From the NCBI GenBank assembly GCA_014529385.2, contig CM043953.1, forward strand, positions 112,658,549 through 112,722,548: DNA of 64,000 nt, in the 5' to 3' direction. Shown in pieces: positions 33,308-44,320 of this stretch. The translations under genes and the position numbers were made by a program. The first letter of the stretch is position 1. The number at the start of each line of letters is the position of its first letter. This DNA is from Adiantum capillus-veneris (lineage: Eukaryota; Streptophyta; Polypodiopsida; Polypodiales; Pteridaceae). The notes below the pieces were generated by a model. It did not search any database, was not told where the DNA came from, and was given only the letters and a program-made list of their open reading frames with translations.

Positions 33308-34892
33308 TGTTTGCTGACAGTCATCATTCATTTGTTTCCCTCTCAACCTTTTGCCCTGACCTCTCAATTCCAATCTTAGGGAATGTACATATAAAGCTTT
33401 ATACTCACAAAAAAAAAAAAGAGCAAGAGCAATTAGCAAACGAGTATGCACATTAAAAGTCAAAACATTGACTCAGACCTACACATGTCACATCTGGTAC
33501 AGTGAAACAGAAACCTATGCCATAAAACACCTTTGATCCTCATCACCTGAGTGATGGAGGGTAGGTAAGATTAGTACGATAGGAGTGTTTCTGTTTTAGA
33601 GTTGAGTGATTAGCAAAGATCTCTTTTCCCACTAATGTGCCTCCTGGAGGTATTCCTTTTGTTTCCTAGTGTGTACAGGAGCGTGTTGCTGTGGTTAGGA
33701 TTTGGACCTTCATGGAACCTTTCTCTCGTTCACACTTCAAATCAAGCGCGACCATCAACACAAACAGGTGTTTCTTATCCATTAGCATTGCCCTTATCTT
33801 TTTTGCATCCATGTTTGTCTGCTTTGATTGTGATTGGTAGCATACTATTCAGCGCATTGGCTTAGTATCAAACATTTAATTCAATGCAATCTTTTGTCAT
33901 AATCACTTGTTTAGGGGTAAAAATCAAGCAGTCCGACTAAGCTAGTTTGACCAAGCTAGGTATTAGAGATCTTCTCTTAATACCATGGGGAATTCCTTCC
34001 TAATAAGCAATGGTTACTTAGGTTCTTAATCCGATTTAGGCAGCATTGTGTGAAATGTACTAGGGCTTTCTAGTGGGCTTAACCCTAGTGACCTTTAGCT
34101 TAAGTATTATAAAGGGAGTTTACTAATGTGATGAGCCTGGGGAGTGTATCAGTGTTATATGACCTCCCAAAGTTACAAAATTAAAATGCTGAAAATGAAA
34201 AAAATCAAAGTGCCACAATGTAAAATTTTAAGCTGGAAGAGAAATCTCAGCTTGATTTGGTACTTCACTCACATGTATCGCCTATGGTACTAGAGCCCTA
34301 GAGGTTCCCAGTGTGGGCGCTTTTCCTTGAAAAGCAAAAAACCCAAGGCATACAAAATAAGCACACACATCATAATTGAATCAATGTGAAAAGACCTTGG
34401 GGGGTCAAAGAAAAAGTAATCAGTCAGGCGATGATTTCATGAGAAATTCCTTTTATGGTAGCTTAACTACAAGGTTTTCTAGATATAGCCTCTAGTCAGC
34501 CCTTGAACATGAATACTTGGCTCTCGCGATTAAACAACTTAATTGACCACAAAAAATTAAGAAGCTTACCCATGGTATTAATATTCGAACTCTAGTGCTT
34601 TTCGACCGTCAAATTAGCGACCCCAGACTTGTTTAATTTTCTACCTTTACATCTGTTTATGCATTTGATTACATTGCAATTTAATGTTCATTGCTATCAA
34701 ATTGTTTGAAATTCTTTGACCAATCAATTTCTCTACCTAAAACTGCATATGCTTTTTAAGAGAATGCAATTACTGTGCCAATGTTGTTTGATTTTGCAGT
34801 GACTGAAGAAGGCTAAGGACATTCATCTCAAATGCTCTTCCACCTCGACGACCCAGCTTCAACTCAATAGCTTCCGAGGACGGAATCTACAT
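33308..34892 (+). other. element G 3' untranslated region
   Basis: About 1.6 kb with no domain-bearing ORF. It occupies the place where element A carries its accessory ORF, and I see no remnant of that ORF here. Confidence 0.65.
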
Positions 34893-34906
34893 CAGGAAGG
34901 GGGGCA
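34893..34906 (+). promoter_or_regulatory. element G terminal polypurine tract
   Basis: CAGGAAGGGGGGCA immediately before the 3' LTR start TGTTAACC. Confidence 0.85.
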
Positions 34907-35200
34907 TGTTAACCCTCACGGCACACGGACACCCTATCGCCTACGATGGACGCGTATTATGTATTTGGTAGAGTCAGGTACCGGGCTTGTCGGACCAATA
35001 GGGAAAGGTAGAGTGATCGCCAATGAGAGGCGCACTTTAACTTGGACATTCAAGGGATTAGTTGGTTAAGCATGGGCGCCCAAGTGTGAATGGGGTGAGC
35101 TCCTATAAAAGCCAACTAAACCTAATTTTTACTCATTCTCTCATTTGTGCAATTGAAGAGTGCTCTTGCTCCATCTCCATCTTCTTCTTCTTCACCTCCT

Positions 35201-35235
<35 letters not shown>

Positions 35236-35485
35236 GAGAGTGTGTGTGCGATCGAGCATTACGAAGTTACGATGGCGGCGAAGCGGTTGAGCGCGGCACG
35301 ACTGCAGCTTCTTCTTCATCGCGGCGAGGAATCCACCACGAAGGCAAGCGTAGAGCGGTGAGTGACACACCCTTTGTTTTCTTGAGCTTGCTAGTTTAGG
35401 CTTGTTGTGTGCTTGGAGCCGTTTGTGGCTCGCATACGGTGTATTGGCAAGTCCCTTGCTTCGACAGTGCGGCAAGGAGCGCACA
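34907..35485 (+). repeat. element G 3' LTR
   Basis: 579 bp, same ends as the 5' LTR. TATAAAAG at 35,104-35,111. Shorter GT and GA tracts than the 5' copy. Confidence 0.95.
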
Positions 35486-35603
35486 GTTTTGATCGAATAT
35501 TTTCGAAATTGAACTCTAAATAATGGAAAAAACACACACATTATGTACATATATACACGTTGGACCCCTTAATGGTCCTGACTGCTGCTAGATTCATCAA
35601 TTA

Positions 35604-35617
35604 CTCCCCCCTTCCTT
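35604..35617 (-). promoter_or_regulatory. internal polypurine tract of element A
   Basis: Minus strand AAGGAAGGGGGGAG, the same 14 bases as the terminal tract at 22,475-22,488. It lies between the pol tail and the accessory ORF. Confidence 0.6.
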
Positions 35618-35749
35618 GTTTGAGTCGTCCCGAACGAAGGTTGGGTGCATGTGCATGGGTTTTGGAATCTGTGTCTATGCATGGCCGTGTAATGTGGCCC
35701 TATTCTGATGTTTGAGACAATGCATTGGGTAACAAGGTGTTGTGCAAGA

Positions 35750-36332
35750 TGCGGGTTTTCAGTGGCTTTTGATGGCGAGGGTAGCTGTTTATGGAACAGA
35801 AGAGCTTGCAGTCGAATTGCTCTTTCCTTGATTGTGGGTGTTGTGATGGCAATTATTTTTGGAACCCATTTGTATACTGTTGTTGCATCTTTACAGATTC
35901 TGCTTTAGTTTTCAATGGTTTCCAGTGCCATTTTGGAGGTTCAGGCTGCTTGTTTTGAGTTTTGGGTTTCCTTTCAAGCTCTATCGCCGAATCTTTAGTT
36001 TTCTCCAGTTTTGGTTGCCATTTCCAGTTTGGAGTAACTTCTAAAGGTCTTTGAGATGATGCTACTTTCATCTGGAGTTTGTCCTTAGGTAGCCATATCT
36101 TGCTCGGTTTGTTGGTCAGCAATCTTTTCTTTATCCATATTTTCCGAATAACCTTTTGTGGTGTTTTTGGCTGATTAGCCGGCCCGGGGCAGTCACTTTT
36201 TAGAATGTGTATGCTATCACGTGAGTTAACCAGAGAGGATTATTAAAAGATCAAAATGTATACATACAAAGGGGGATGGGGGTTTTTTAAATACGCACGT
36301 AGTGTAAATATAGTATGTATATTGAGGTATTA
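35750..36332 (-). pseudogene. element A pol tail with W-x-P-K repeats
   Basis: The minus strand encodes repeated Trp-x-Pro-Lys-like units: IWLPKDKL, WKWQPKLEK, WHWKPLKTK (frame 35,853-36,122) and, after a frameshift, YKWVPK (about 35,865). The C-terminus of the element G polyprotein has the same kind of repeats, and in both elements an internal PPT follows. The function is unknown; basic and aromatic repeats suggest nucleic-acid or capsid binding, but that is a guess. Confidence 0.55.
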
Positions 36333-36839
36333 TTAATAACCTCTTGAACACACGTGATATAGGAAGATTTTGATAAGTGACCGCCCCAGGTTAGCCGGTT
36401 GCTTTTTGTCGATGGGGATACTCGGCCATGAGTGATCTGTTTTAGCAAATGGATTCATGTACACGTTAGAGTCATGTGTGTACCTTAACACATCTTCTGA
36501 CCATTCAATGACTGCATTGTACGTTCTCATCCATGGAACTCCCAAGCATATTGATTCTTTGATTTCTCCGTCTTTCATTACGAAAAATTGATGAGGACAA
36601 CTATTTCCATCAAGATTGATGGGTAAGTTTACTATCCCCGATGTTGGCATTGTTGCACCGTTTGCTGCTTGTAGATCACGTGTGGATTGCATGAGGGGTT
36701 CATCTCTAAGCATCCTGTAAGTGGAGAAGTTGACCGCATTGACTGTTGCTCCTCTGTCAATCAATGCTCGTTGATATCTACCATGCGGGAGTCTGACATT
36801 GATGCGAACATTGATTCCTGTTTCCCATCGCTCATCAGT
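36333..36839 (-). pseudogene. second retropepsin-like domain, downstream of integrase
   Basis: The conceptual product reads RALIDRGATVNAV (about 36,730-36,770), then a glycine-containing middle part, then ICLGVPWMRTYNAVIEW (about 36,505-36,555). This is the order of an aspartic protease of LTR elements (D-T/S-G-A ... I-L-G-x-P-W-M). It is in the same frame as the integrase C-terminal region and is separated from it only by a TAA at 36,840-36,842. The active-site triad reads D-R-G, so catalysis is doubtful. It is distinct from the regular protease of A (about 41,500). Confidence 0.65.
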
Positions 36840-37488
36840 TTAAATTTTAGACAAAGGAATTTGAGTCGTATCTGTTGGTTGATGAAGTCTTTGTTGTTGT
36901 AAGGTTTGTTTTCGTTTTAAAATCCTGACTTTGGCCTCCTTCTGTGCTTGAGCTTTTGTCTCCTTGACTTTGTTCTTGCGCTCCTTCACAACGTGTATTT
37001 TGGCAAGCATTTCTGAGGTTAGTGGTAGGTTGTATTTCTTTAGTCTGCAACCACTAATCCAGTTAGGCATTTCCTCTCCCTCTAATGTCGCAAGTTTAAT
37101 GGCACCGCTAGATGATATGTCATGAATCACATAGGATCCATTGCCTCGCTTTTTGAGTTTCCGGGAATGTTGTTTCAAGGTATACAATAAGACGTAATCC
37201 CTAGTAGCAAATTCCAAGCTGATAACATGTTGATCAAAGAATGATTTCATGTTTCGTTTTTGCACGTAGATTGATATAACAACACTCAATCTAGTTTCAT
37301 CCAGTTTTTCCAGGACATCTACCTAATTGGATAGTTCATGCCCCGTCCATTGTAATTGTTTAGCGACCCAAAGCGTGGGGATAAGGAATTCAAGTGGTAA
37401 AATCGCTTGAATTCCATAAACCATGTTGAACGGAGTCGTTCCGATCGACGTTTTGTAAGCTACTCTATATTTCAGTCAGCTTTTGATC
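36840..37488 (-). pseudogene. integrase C-terminal region, element A
   Basis: 37,289-36,840 encodes a basic SH3-like integrase tail with RDYVLLYTLKQHSRKLKKRG, a GAIKLATLEG segment and a Lys/Gln-rich end. 37,290-37,488 is the frameshifted link to the core. No chromodomain is present. Confidence 0.7.
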
Positions 37489-38202
37489 CTAGTCAGCTCT
37501 CGATTCGCCAACAATTTTGGTGAGAATTGTCACCAAAATCTTATTCGTAATTTCGGCTTGGCCGTTCTCTTGTGGGTGATAGGGAGCGGACTTCCTGTGA
37601 ATTACCATGAATTCATCCAATAGGAATTCGATCACCTCATTGATGAAGTGAGTTCCTCTATCGCTCACTAGCTCAATTGGTAAGCCATATTTGGTGAAAA
37701 TGTTCTCATACAAAAAATATGATGTCGTTTTTGCATCATTTTTGGTTGTTGCTTTAGCTTCCACCCATATTGTTAGATAATATGTTGCCACAATAATGTA
37801 TTGAGCGTGCATTTTATATCCCGGAGACGCTATCGGACCTACAAAATATATTCCCCATTTCGCAAACGCTCTTGCCCCCATCATTGTCCTTAAGGGCATA
37901 TCATCTCGTGCTCTAGGAATTTTTGTTTTCTGGAAATCGTCACATCGTTTCACAAACTCTTCAGCGTTCATGAATAGTGTAGGCCACCATATGCCTGCAA
38001 TAAGAATTGCTTTGGCCGTTTTGTCAGCGGAGAAATGTCCACCAGCTTGTCTGCCGTGTGCTTGCTCTAAGATAAGAATGTATTCCTCTTCAGTCACGCA
38101 CATTCTCAATTGATTGTCTTTTCCCCTCTTGTAAAGAGTGTCCTCAATCAGTACATAGTTTTCTGCCTCTTTCATGATCGTTTTGATACGTGATCTACTC
38201 AT
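37489..38202 (-). pseudogene. integrase zinc-finger module 2 and catalytic core, element A
   Basis: The zinc-binding HHCC module (QAHGRQAGGHF ... KRCDDF, about 37,920-38,070) has lost its last Cys (Phe instead, one base change). In the core, the first catalytic Asp position of the usual VATDYLT motif is Tyr (VATYYLT, about 37,780). The second Asp (LVSDRGTHF) and the Glu (PQENGQAE) remain. Integrase would insert element DNA into the genome; this copy should be inactive. Confidence 0.8.
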
Positions 38203-38253
38203 CCCTTCAGGCAGTATCCTGGTGGTGAGGTATTCAACAATGTAGTTACTCCA

Positions 38254-38991
38254 TCAGGGTGCTACAGATAATCTGAATAGATTCGCGTGCTCTATTGGCT
38301 TTTGGAGCATGCATCTAACGCAAGATTTGATATGCATATGAACACTATGTCGCATTTTTGGCCAATACACACCCATTCTCATCAATCTTTGATACATCTG
38401 TGCATGCCCATTGTGAATCCCCGTTGTTTGTACATGAGCTTGGTTTAGGTACAATTCTCGTTCACTCGATTCAACACAAAGCCTAAGGATTTGATCCGAT
38501 CCCTGTTTGTATAGCCTGTCCACCAACATTACCAATGATCTGGATGCTGCAATGGTAGATGGTTGTCTTGTCATATTCAATGACCCGATAGTCAATAATG
38601 GAATTACATCCTTGCTCCATCTTGGGACCATTTCTATGTTGAAAAGATATGCATCTGGCAAATCATCATCAACTCCTACAAGGTTTTCTCCATGCATCAT
38701 TCTAGATAAATGATCCGCTCTTTGGTGTGTAGTTCCTTTATTGACTACTACCGTGAAGTCAAACTCAAGCAATATGATGAACCATCTTACAATTCTTCCC
38801 CTACTGCAAGGTTTGTTTACTAAGTACAGCAGTGCTTGGTGATCAACGAAGAATACAAATTTATTGGAAAGTAAGTAGCGTCTAAACTTTTTCACCGCAT
38901 AGACCATACCCAATCCCTCCCTCTTAGTTGTTGTGTAATTCTTCTCTGCATTGTTCAGTTGTCTACTGGAGCAACTTATTGGAAAATCCAT
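38254..38991 (-). pseudogene. RNase H plus extra integrase-type zinc-finger module, element A
   Basis: RNase H with NNAEKNYTTTKREGLGMVYA, FFVDHQALLYLVNKP and RADHLSR. After a linker the frame continues into RLYKQG...LRLCVESSERELYLNQAH, NGH, VYWPKM and CVRCM (38,305-38,460), a complete HHCC zinc-binding module. A second module of the same layout follows in 37,489-38,202, so the module is present twice in tandem. Confidence 0.75.
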
Positions 38992-39069
38992 GTTGTTCTC
39001 TCCAGGTTGTGCAAGTATGCATCCTATTGCATATGCTGATGCATCTACGTGGATGTGAAATATCTTCTC

Positions 39070-39993
39070 CTAATCCGGAGCCTTCAAAATTGGAGCGGAA
39101 ATTAATCTCTGCTTTAAAGTTTGAAAAGCTTTCTCGCACTCATCCATCCACTCAAATTTAGTTATCAACGCGTAAAGTGGTTTTGCAATTATAGCGTATG
39201 AGTAGAAAAATCTGCGATAATATCCACAATGGACCATAAATGCATGTACCTCTTTTACCTTTACTAGTCGTGGTAGATCAACAATGACGCTGATCTTCTC
39301 CATGTTTGTCGAAATACCATTTTTGGACACTATATGTCCCAATATTTTGCCCTGTCTTACCATGAAGACACATTTCTCTGGATTCAAGCAAATCCGATAC
39401 AGTCTGCATTTCTCGAACACCTTGGTCAAATGCTCTAGGTGCTCCAATCTTACAAGAGAGTGAACGCACAAGTCATCCATGTAAATTTCTAAGAACTGTC
39501 TTAGATATTCTTTAAAAGCATGACCCATCAGCCTTTGAAATGTAGCTAGTGCATTTGTTAAGCCAAAAGCCATTACCCGAAATGCAAAAATATCCCATTC
39601 GGTTGCGAAAGCCGTTTTGTGCTGATCCTCTGGCTTTATTGCGAGTTGGTTGTAACCCGAAAAGCCATCTAACAAATTATAAGCCTCTTTTTCTGCCACC
39701 CTTTCTATTACATGATCAGTAATGGGTAGGGGATAGTTGTCCCGAATCGTAGCAGTGTTTACTTTCTTAAGATTAACGCACACTCTTAAATTTCCATTTT
39801 TCTTCGGGACCACCACAATCGGTGAAACCCAATTGGTGTGCTCAATTTCGTAAATAAACTCTGCCTCCTTAAGTTTATCTATCTCCTCCTTGATCTTTTT
39901 CATAAACGTTTCATTGTAAGTATAGGGACGTTGTCTGCTGGGTTTGGCGTCATTCTTAAGGGGTATTGTGTGTTGACAGATACTTGGATCCAC
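39070..39993 (-). pseudogene. reverse transcriptase, element A
   Basis: Open for 307 codons. Ty3/Gypsy RT blocks: WVSPIVVVPKKNG, LRVCVNLKKVN, DGFSGYNQL, AFATEWDIFAF, MAFGLTNALATFQ and the catalytic YMDD (about 39,475), then the thumb with GHIVSKNGI and GYYRRF. It copies element RNA into DNA. The catalytic Asps are kept, but the frame is closed upstream and downstream by stops. Confidence 0.85.
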
Positions 39994-40830
39994 CCCCTTA
40001 AGATCTTTTTATGACCATGCAAACACATCTCTATACTGTTTAAGAGTAGCTACTAAAAGCTTTTTCTCTTCTTCAGTAAGATCCGTGGCAATATATGCAG
40101 GTTTTGGATCTTCTCCTGGCTCTGCTAGATCTATTTGTTTGACTTTTTCAGGACCATCGTACGATGTACCCGGTTCCTTCAATTCCCTCATTGGTTGTTG
40201 CACTATGATTTTCCTATCTTGTATGGTATACTTCTTATAATGGGACGGTGCATCCATCTTGTCAGAACTCGTGTCCTCATTTGTTTCAAAGTCAGTCATC
40301 CATATGTCTCTGAGGGTTCGCTTGAGCTTATTGTACTCTGTTTTCCTCTCTGTTTTGGTCATTCCGGACCCTGTTCTCCCCCCTTTTTGCGACTTAGTTG
40401 TTTGCTTTTAGTGTATGTTCTTCTTGTTGTTTTTCCATGATTTAGTTTTGATAAACCGGTCAGTGACCTCGTCTTTGAGACAATCATCAGCTTTGACAAG
40501 CTTTAGATATCCCGTTCTGTCATTGACAAGAGGCATCAGATTATGCTTATTCGCCCTTGATTTTCTTGTTCTCTTGGATTTATACCGCTCCTGTCAACTA
40601 GGTTTTTGGTTAGGAAACTCGTAAAACCGGTCCTGCCTCAACCTGTATTTCCTATTCGTCTCTGATGCACTTGATCTTTCATCATCAGCCTCTATCAGTT
40701 GGATTTCATCGTCCAGTGATGGAAGCTCACCGCTTAGTGAATCCGTGAATTCCTCCTCCTTTCGATTCCTATCGTTCACTACAGATATCTCATTAATTAT
40801 TCTTTTACACTCGGTCTCACGTGGTGGTTC
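39994..40830 (-). pseudogene. protease-RT linker, element A
   Basis: 40,362-40,009 encodes the pre-RT segment ending LKQYRDVFAWS, a typical lead-in to Gypsy RT. 40,779-40,594 encodes an acidic Ser/Glu/Asp-rich linker. Stops and frame changes separate the parts. Confidence 0.6.
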
Positions 40831-41925
40831 TTATTGTTCCTCACTCTCCAATCCTGACTCAAGGATGACGCTAGTCATTTGCAATGTTACTAGGTCGTAT
40901 CCTTTTTCGTCACAAAATTTTGTAGGTGTGCATTCGTTAACACATACGTCCAAGGTTGACAATATTTGAGTCCACCCGAATGGCTCAAATAAATGTTCTG
41001 GGAAAGGTTCTAGGAAATAAGCTTTGTCTTCTACGGATCTTTCCAAAACGTATTCCTCTTTGATTATGTCTCCACAATCAGATGCTCCACACATCCAGAC
41101 ATGCGCTTTCGTTTGCATCCATGCAGGTATTTCTTTTACATTTACAATGGTTGAATTAAATTCTTGCACTGGTGTTTTTGTAACGTCTCTATAGCTGTGA
41201 TCCTTCATGTTGATTTTCGTTATTAGCTCTTCGTGCCTTAGGTAGATTTGGTCGTAACCCCAATCTTGTATCATTTTGAGTTGACGCATAAATGGTCGTC
41301 CCAAAATAATGTCAAAGTTGTTCCTTTTCCCGAAATGCACCACAACAAAGGTGTGTTCATAATTAATTCCACACGAAGTTACAACTATTTGGTCCAGGAT
41401 TCCCAATGGTCTTTCTACATACCCATCTGCGAGTTGCAGTTTCATTCTCGTTTTCCTGAGAGCTGGACGGCCCCATTTCTCCCAGATTTTCTTTGTAGAA
41501 ATCGCCACTCCCGCTCCACTGTCTAGGATTGCTATCGTTTTTATATCCTGATATTCAATAGGTAAGGTTGTATTCCCCTCCTCCCCTTCAAAGTAATCTC
41601 CGACCTTGTTTATGGGCACTGGTTGGGCATTGGGTTGACCTTCCCGTTTGTTTTCTTCTCCCATAGGGTTTGTCTGAAGAGGAATATTTACTCCTTTGTG
41701 CTCCAAATGCCCCATGTCTTCCCATAAGTGTGGTCTGACTCTCAAGAGTTCGGACAACGTGATTGTGCATGTTATAGGTGTCGACAGCATCTCTTGAAGA
41801 CTTTTTGAGTCAACCATATGTGGAATAGTTCTCATCTGGGATGGAACTAACCTTATCTCCGATTGTGCCTCATGTTCACCTATAAATGAAGGCAGGGTTT
41901 TCAAGGATTGGGCTTTGCTTTCCAC
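40831..41925 (-). pseudogene. aspartic protease, element A
   Basis: Open for 364 codons. Retropepsin motif IAILDSGAGVAIST (about 41,500), ILGRPFMRQLKMIQDWG (about 41,270). The stretch PINKVGDYFEGEEGNTTLPI upstream matches PINELGQYFEGDESNATLPI in element G, showing common ancestry. The protease cleaves the gag-pol polyprotein. Here the D-S-G-A triad is intact, unlike in G. Confidence 0.8.
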
Positions 41926-43511
41926 CGAAATCTCCGTTCCTGCATCCCCATACAGCGATTGTATATCGGCTGGATAAAATCCGTTATCCAGGTTAATCTC
42001 AGGAATCGGAGCAGACTGTAACGTCGCGCTTCCGTTCTTTCTGTTTCTAATGGTTTCCCATAAGTGTTGTGGCCATTGTTATTCAACTTCTAGAATTGGC
42101 ATTATTGTCATTGACTTAGCGTCATCAGTCGTGTTCAGCACCACTCGATGATCCAGTGACAATATCGTTTCAGGCCTGGGTCCGTTTACTTGTTTTGGTT
42201 CATCGATTTTTAGTTTTTCTCGCTCTTTGTGAATCAACACTTCCTGTTCTGGGGTTCTAACCTCCTTAGGTTCCATCAACGCCTGGGCTGTTTCAATGAG
42301 GTGTTTACACATTTCCAAATGCTTCGTTTCCACTTCTGGTTGAGGATAAGTTAACCATCTCTGCTCTAAGGTTTGGTTTGTTTTTAGCCTTGCTTCATAC
42401 GCTTGTAATAGAGCATCTAACGGCTCTAGCACTTTCTCAACCAAAACTGATCCCCCTGAGGACGCTTTCCTCGGCTTGTTGTTAACCTCAGCAGTTTTAC
42501 TCTCTCTCTCTTGTTTTAGTTGCTCCTTCGTTTCATGCAATTTGTTTTGCATGGCAATTTGGGTGTTCAATCTTCTTGTTTTCATCCTGTCTCGTTTCAC
42601 CTTCCAGGATTTTCGTTGAGTTCTCACGGATAAACTCTCATTTTCTGTGGGTATCGACAACTTGATCTTTTCCTCCAAAGGCTCGTTTTCCCCTAAGTCC
42701 TTGGCTTGGGCTCTGGTTATCGCATTGATTTGGATCATGGGATCGGTTTTTGATCCGCTGCTTGCACTTGGTATCACCCCCACAATATTCATAGTTTCTT
42801 TTCCCTTGTTGTCCGGATTCTTTGGGCAATCTGGCAATATGTGATTCACACCACATCCGTCACAAAACCCAAAATTTTTCACTCTTCACCTTTGAAAGGG
42901 CAGTTACGCTCCCAATGATCCGTACTTCCACAGCTGGAGCACTGTCCAATTGGTGGTTGATTTTGAGGAGGTGGTCCCATAGGTTGTCCTGCTCTATTAG
43001 GATATCCTCTTGGTTTGTAATTCTGGTTCACAATGAACATTAACGTTCTTTCGTCTACCAAATATTCATCTCTCGAAGGTTGTGCTATGTATGTTGGCGG
43101 TGCCATACCCTCGCTATTTTCCACGGTTGATAGCTTCGTCTACGTACATTTGTGATTCAGGTTCTGTTGCGTAAGGCTCATTCGGTTCCTCATATTAAGA
43201 AACTTAAAGTGTACTATTCGTTCCTGGTGATGTTTCACAAGGTTGAGCATACCTAATCATGGCTCTATTTTCCTGTGGTAATGGAGGTTGTTGACCCAAC
43301 ACAGGTTGAGGTATGTCTGCTCCTGCCACTAGATTCATATTCAGTCCAACTTGATATCTTGGAGGAGGTGGTTGGGATGGTCCTGTTGGAGGTCCATACG
43401 GTCTTTCCCTCACATAGTTTTTGTTATAAAAACACTCTTAAATGCTATGATTTTTCCATTTTTGTTCTATGGCGCACCATTTCAGTATTCCTCCATTCGC
43501 AACTGGTGCCT
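41926..43511 (-). pseudogene. gag nucleocapsid region, element A
   Basis: Contains the canonical zinc knuckle CSSCGSTDHWERNC (about 42,900-42,945) and a short-spaced one, CDGCGVNHILPDC (about 42,830-42,870), then a long charged linker (42,079-42,640) before protease. Frame changes between parts. It corresponds to the four-knuckle region of the G polyprotein. Confidence 0.7.
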
Positions 43512-44320
43512 TCAGCTGTTGTGTGCACCACGGCGTCGGATGATCCCCCCGCATATGTCACACTCCCTTGTCTGAGACTGTCTCATCACAGAATTTGATC
43601 TCATATGTTGCTGCATTCTCTTCGTTACCTCCTCTATCAATTGATCAGCTGTCGTCATCAAGGACGCCTGAGCATCTTTCTTGGTAGAGGGTTCGCTGTT
43701 AATCGATGAAGAGCCACTGGTTACTGAATCAGTATCCTCTGACACTTCCCCATATGCTTTGCAGTTATTGACAAGATATAACGCTTCCCTTGAAACTTGT
43801 TGAAATGTGCTACAAGTCTTCAAGTGAAGGTCCTTTTTCAAGGTTTCATTCTTAAGTCCTTCAACGAAGAGCACAGACAATCTCTCATCTTGCGGTAATT
43901 CCCTCCTCGGGCATCTCTCAATGTATTGCTTGAATCTCAAGGTTGCTTCCTTCACTTTTTCATTCTCCCTTTGTTTAAAAGCGTATATCTGCGATACAGT
44001 ATTATGCTTTATACCCCATTTTGAGAATTCTTCCTCGAACTCGCGCAATACATGTTCAATATTCGGACAAGTTTCAGGGTTTAAAGGTTGAAACCGTGTT
44101 AAGGCCGTCACATCCAAGGTCAGCCCGAATCCCTCGTATATTGAGTATAGAAATCAGTGATCTGTTGTGCTCTTAAGACTTGCTTGAAGAGAGATACATG
44201 GACATATGGATCCCCCGATCCGCTATACTTCTTCGGCATGCACTTCGCTACTTGGGATGGCCTGATCCGTCTATGGTCTGCGGTCAATCTCATTGCTCAC
44301 GTGTCTCGGCTTAATCGTTC
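43512..44320 (-). pseudogene. gag capsid-like domain, element A
   Basis: The conceptual product has a helical gag domain with EFEEEFSKWGIKHNT, FKQYIERCPRRELP and SVLFVEGLKNETLKKDL, the retrotransposon-gag pattern. A damaged knuckle (CDICGG) lies at the end. Confidence 0.7.

Larger units (their letters stand above)
26520..35485 (+). mobile_element. element G: non-autonomous gag-protease LTR element
   Basis: A complete insertion with TG...CA LTRs, tRNA-Asp-type PBS, PPT and the 5-bp target duplication GTTTT (26,515-26,519 and 35,486-35,490). It is 8,966 bp and carries one long ORF (28,109-33,286) with gag, zinc knuckles and a protease-like domain, but no RT, RNase H or integrase. The LTRs differ by three substitutions plus microsatellite length, so insertion was recent. 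This fits the terminal-repeat retrotransposon with GAG (TR-GAG) class, presumably moved by enzymes of an A-like relative. Confidence 0.9.
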
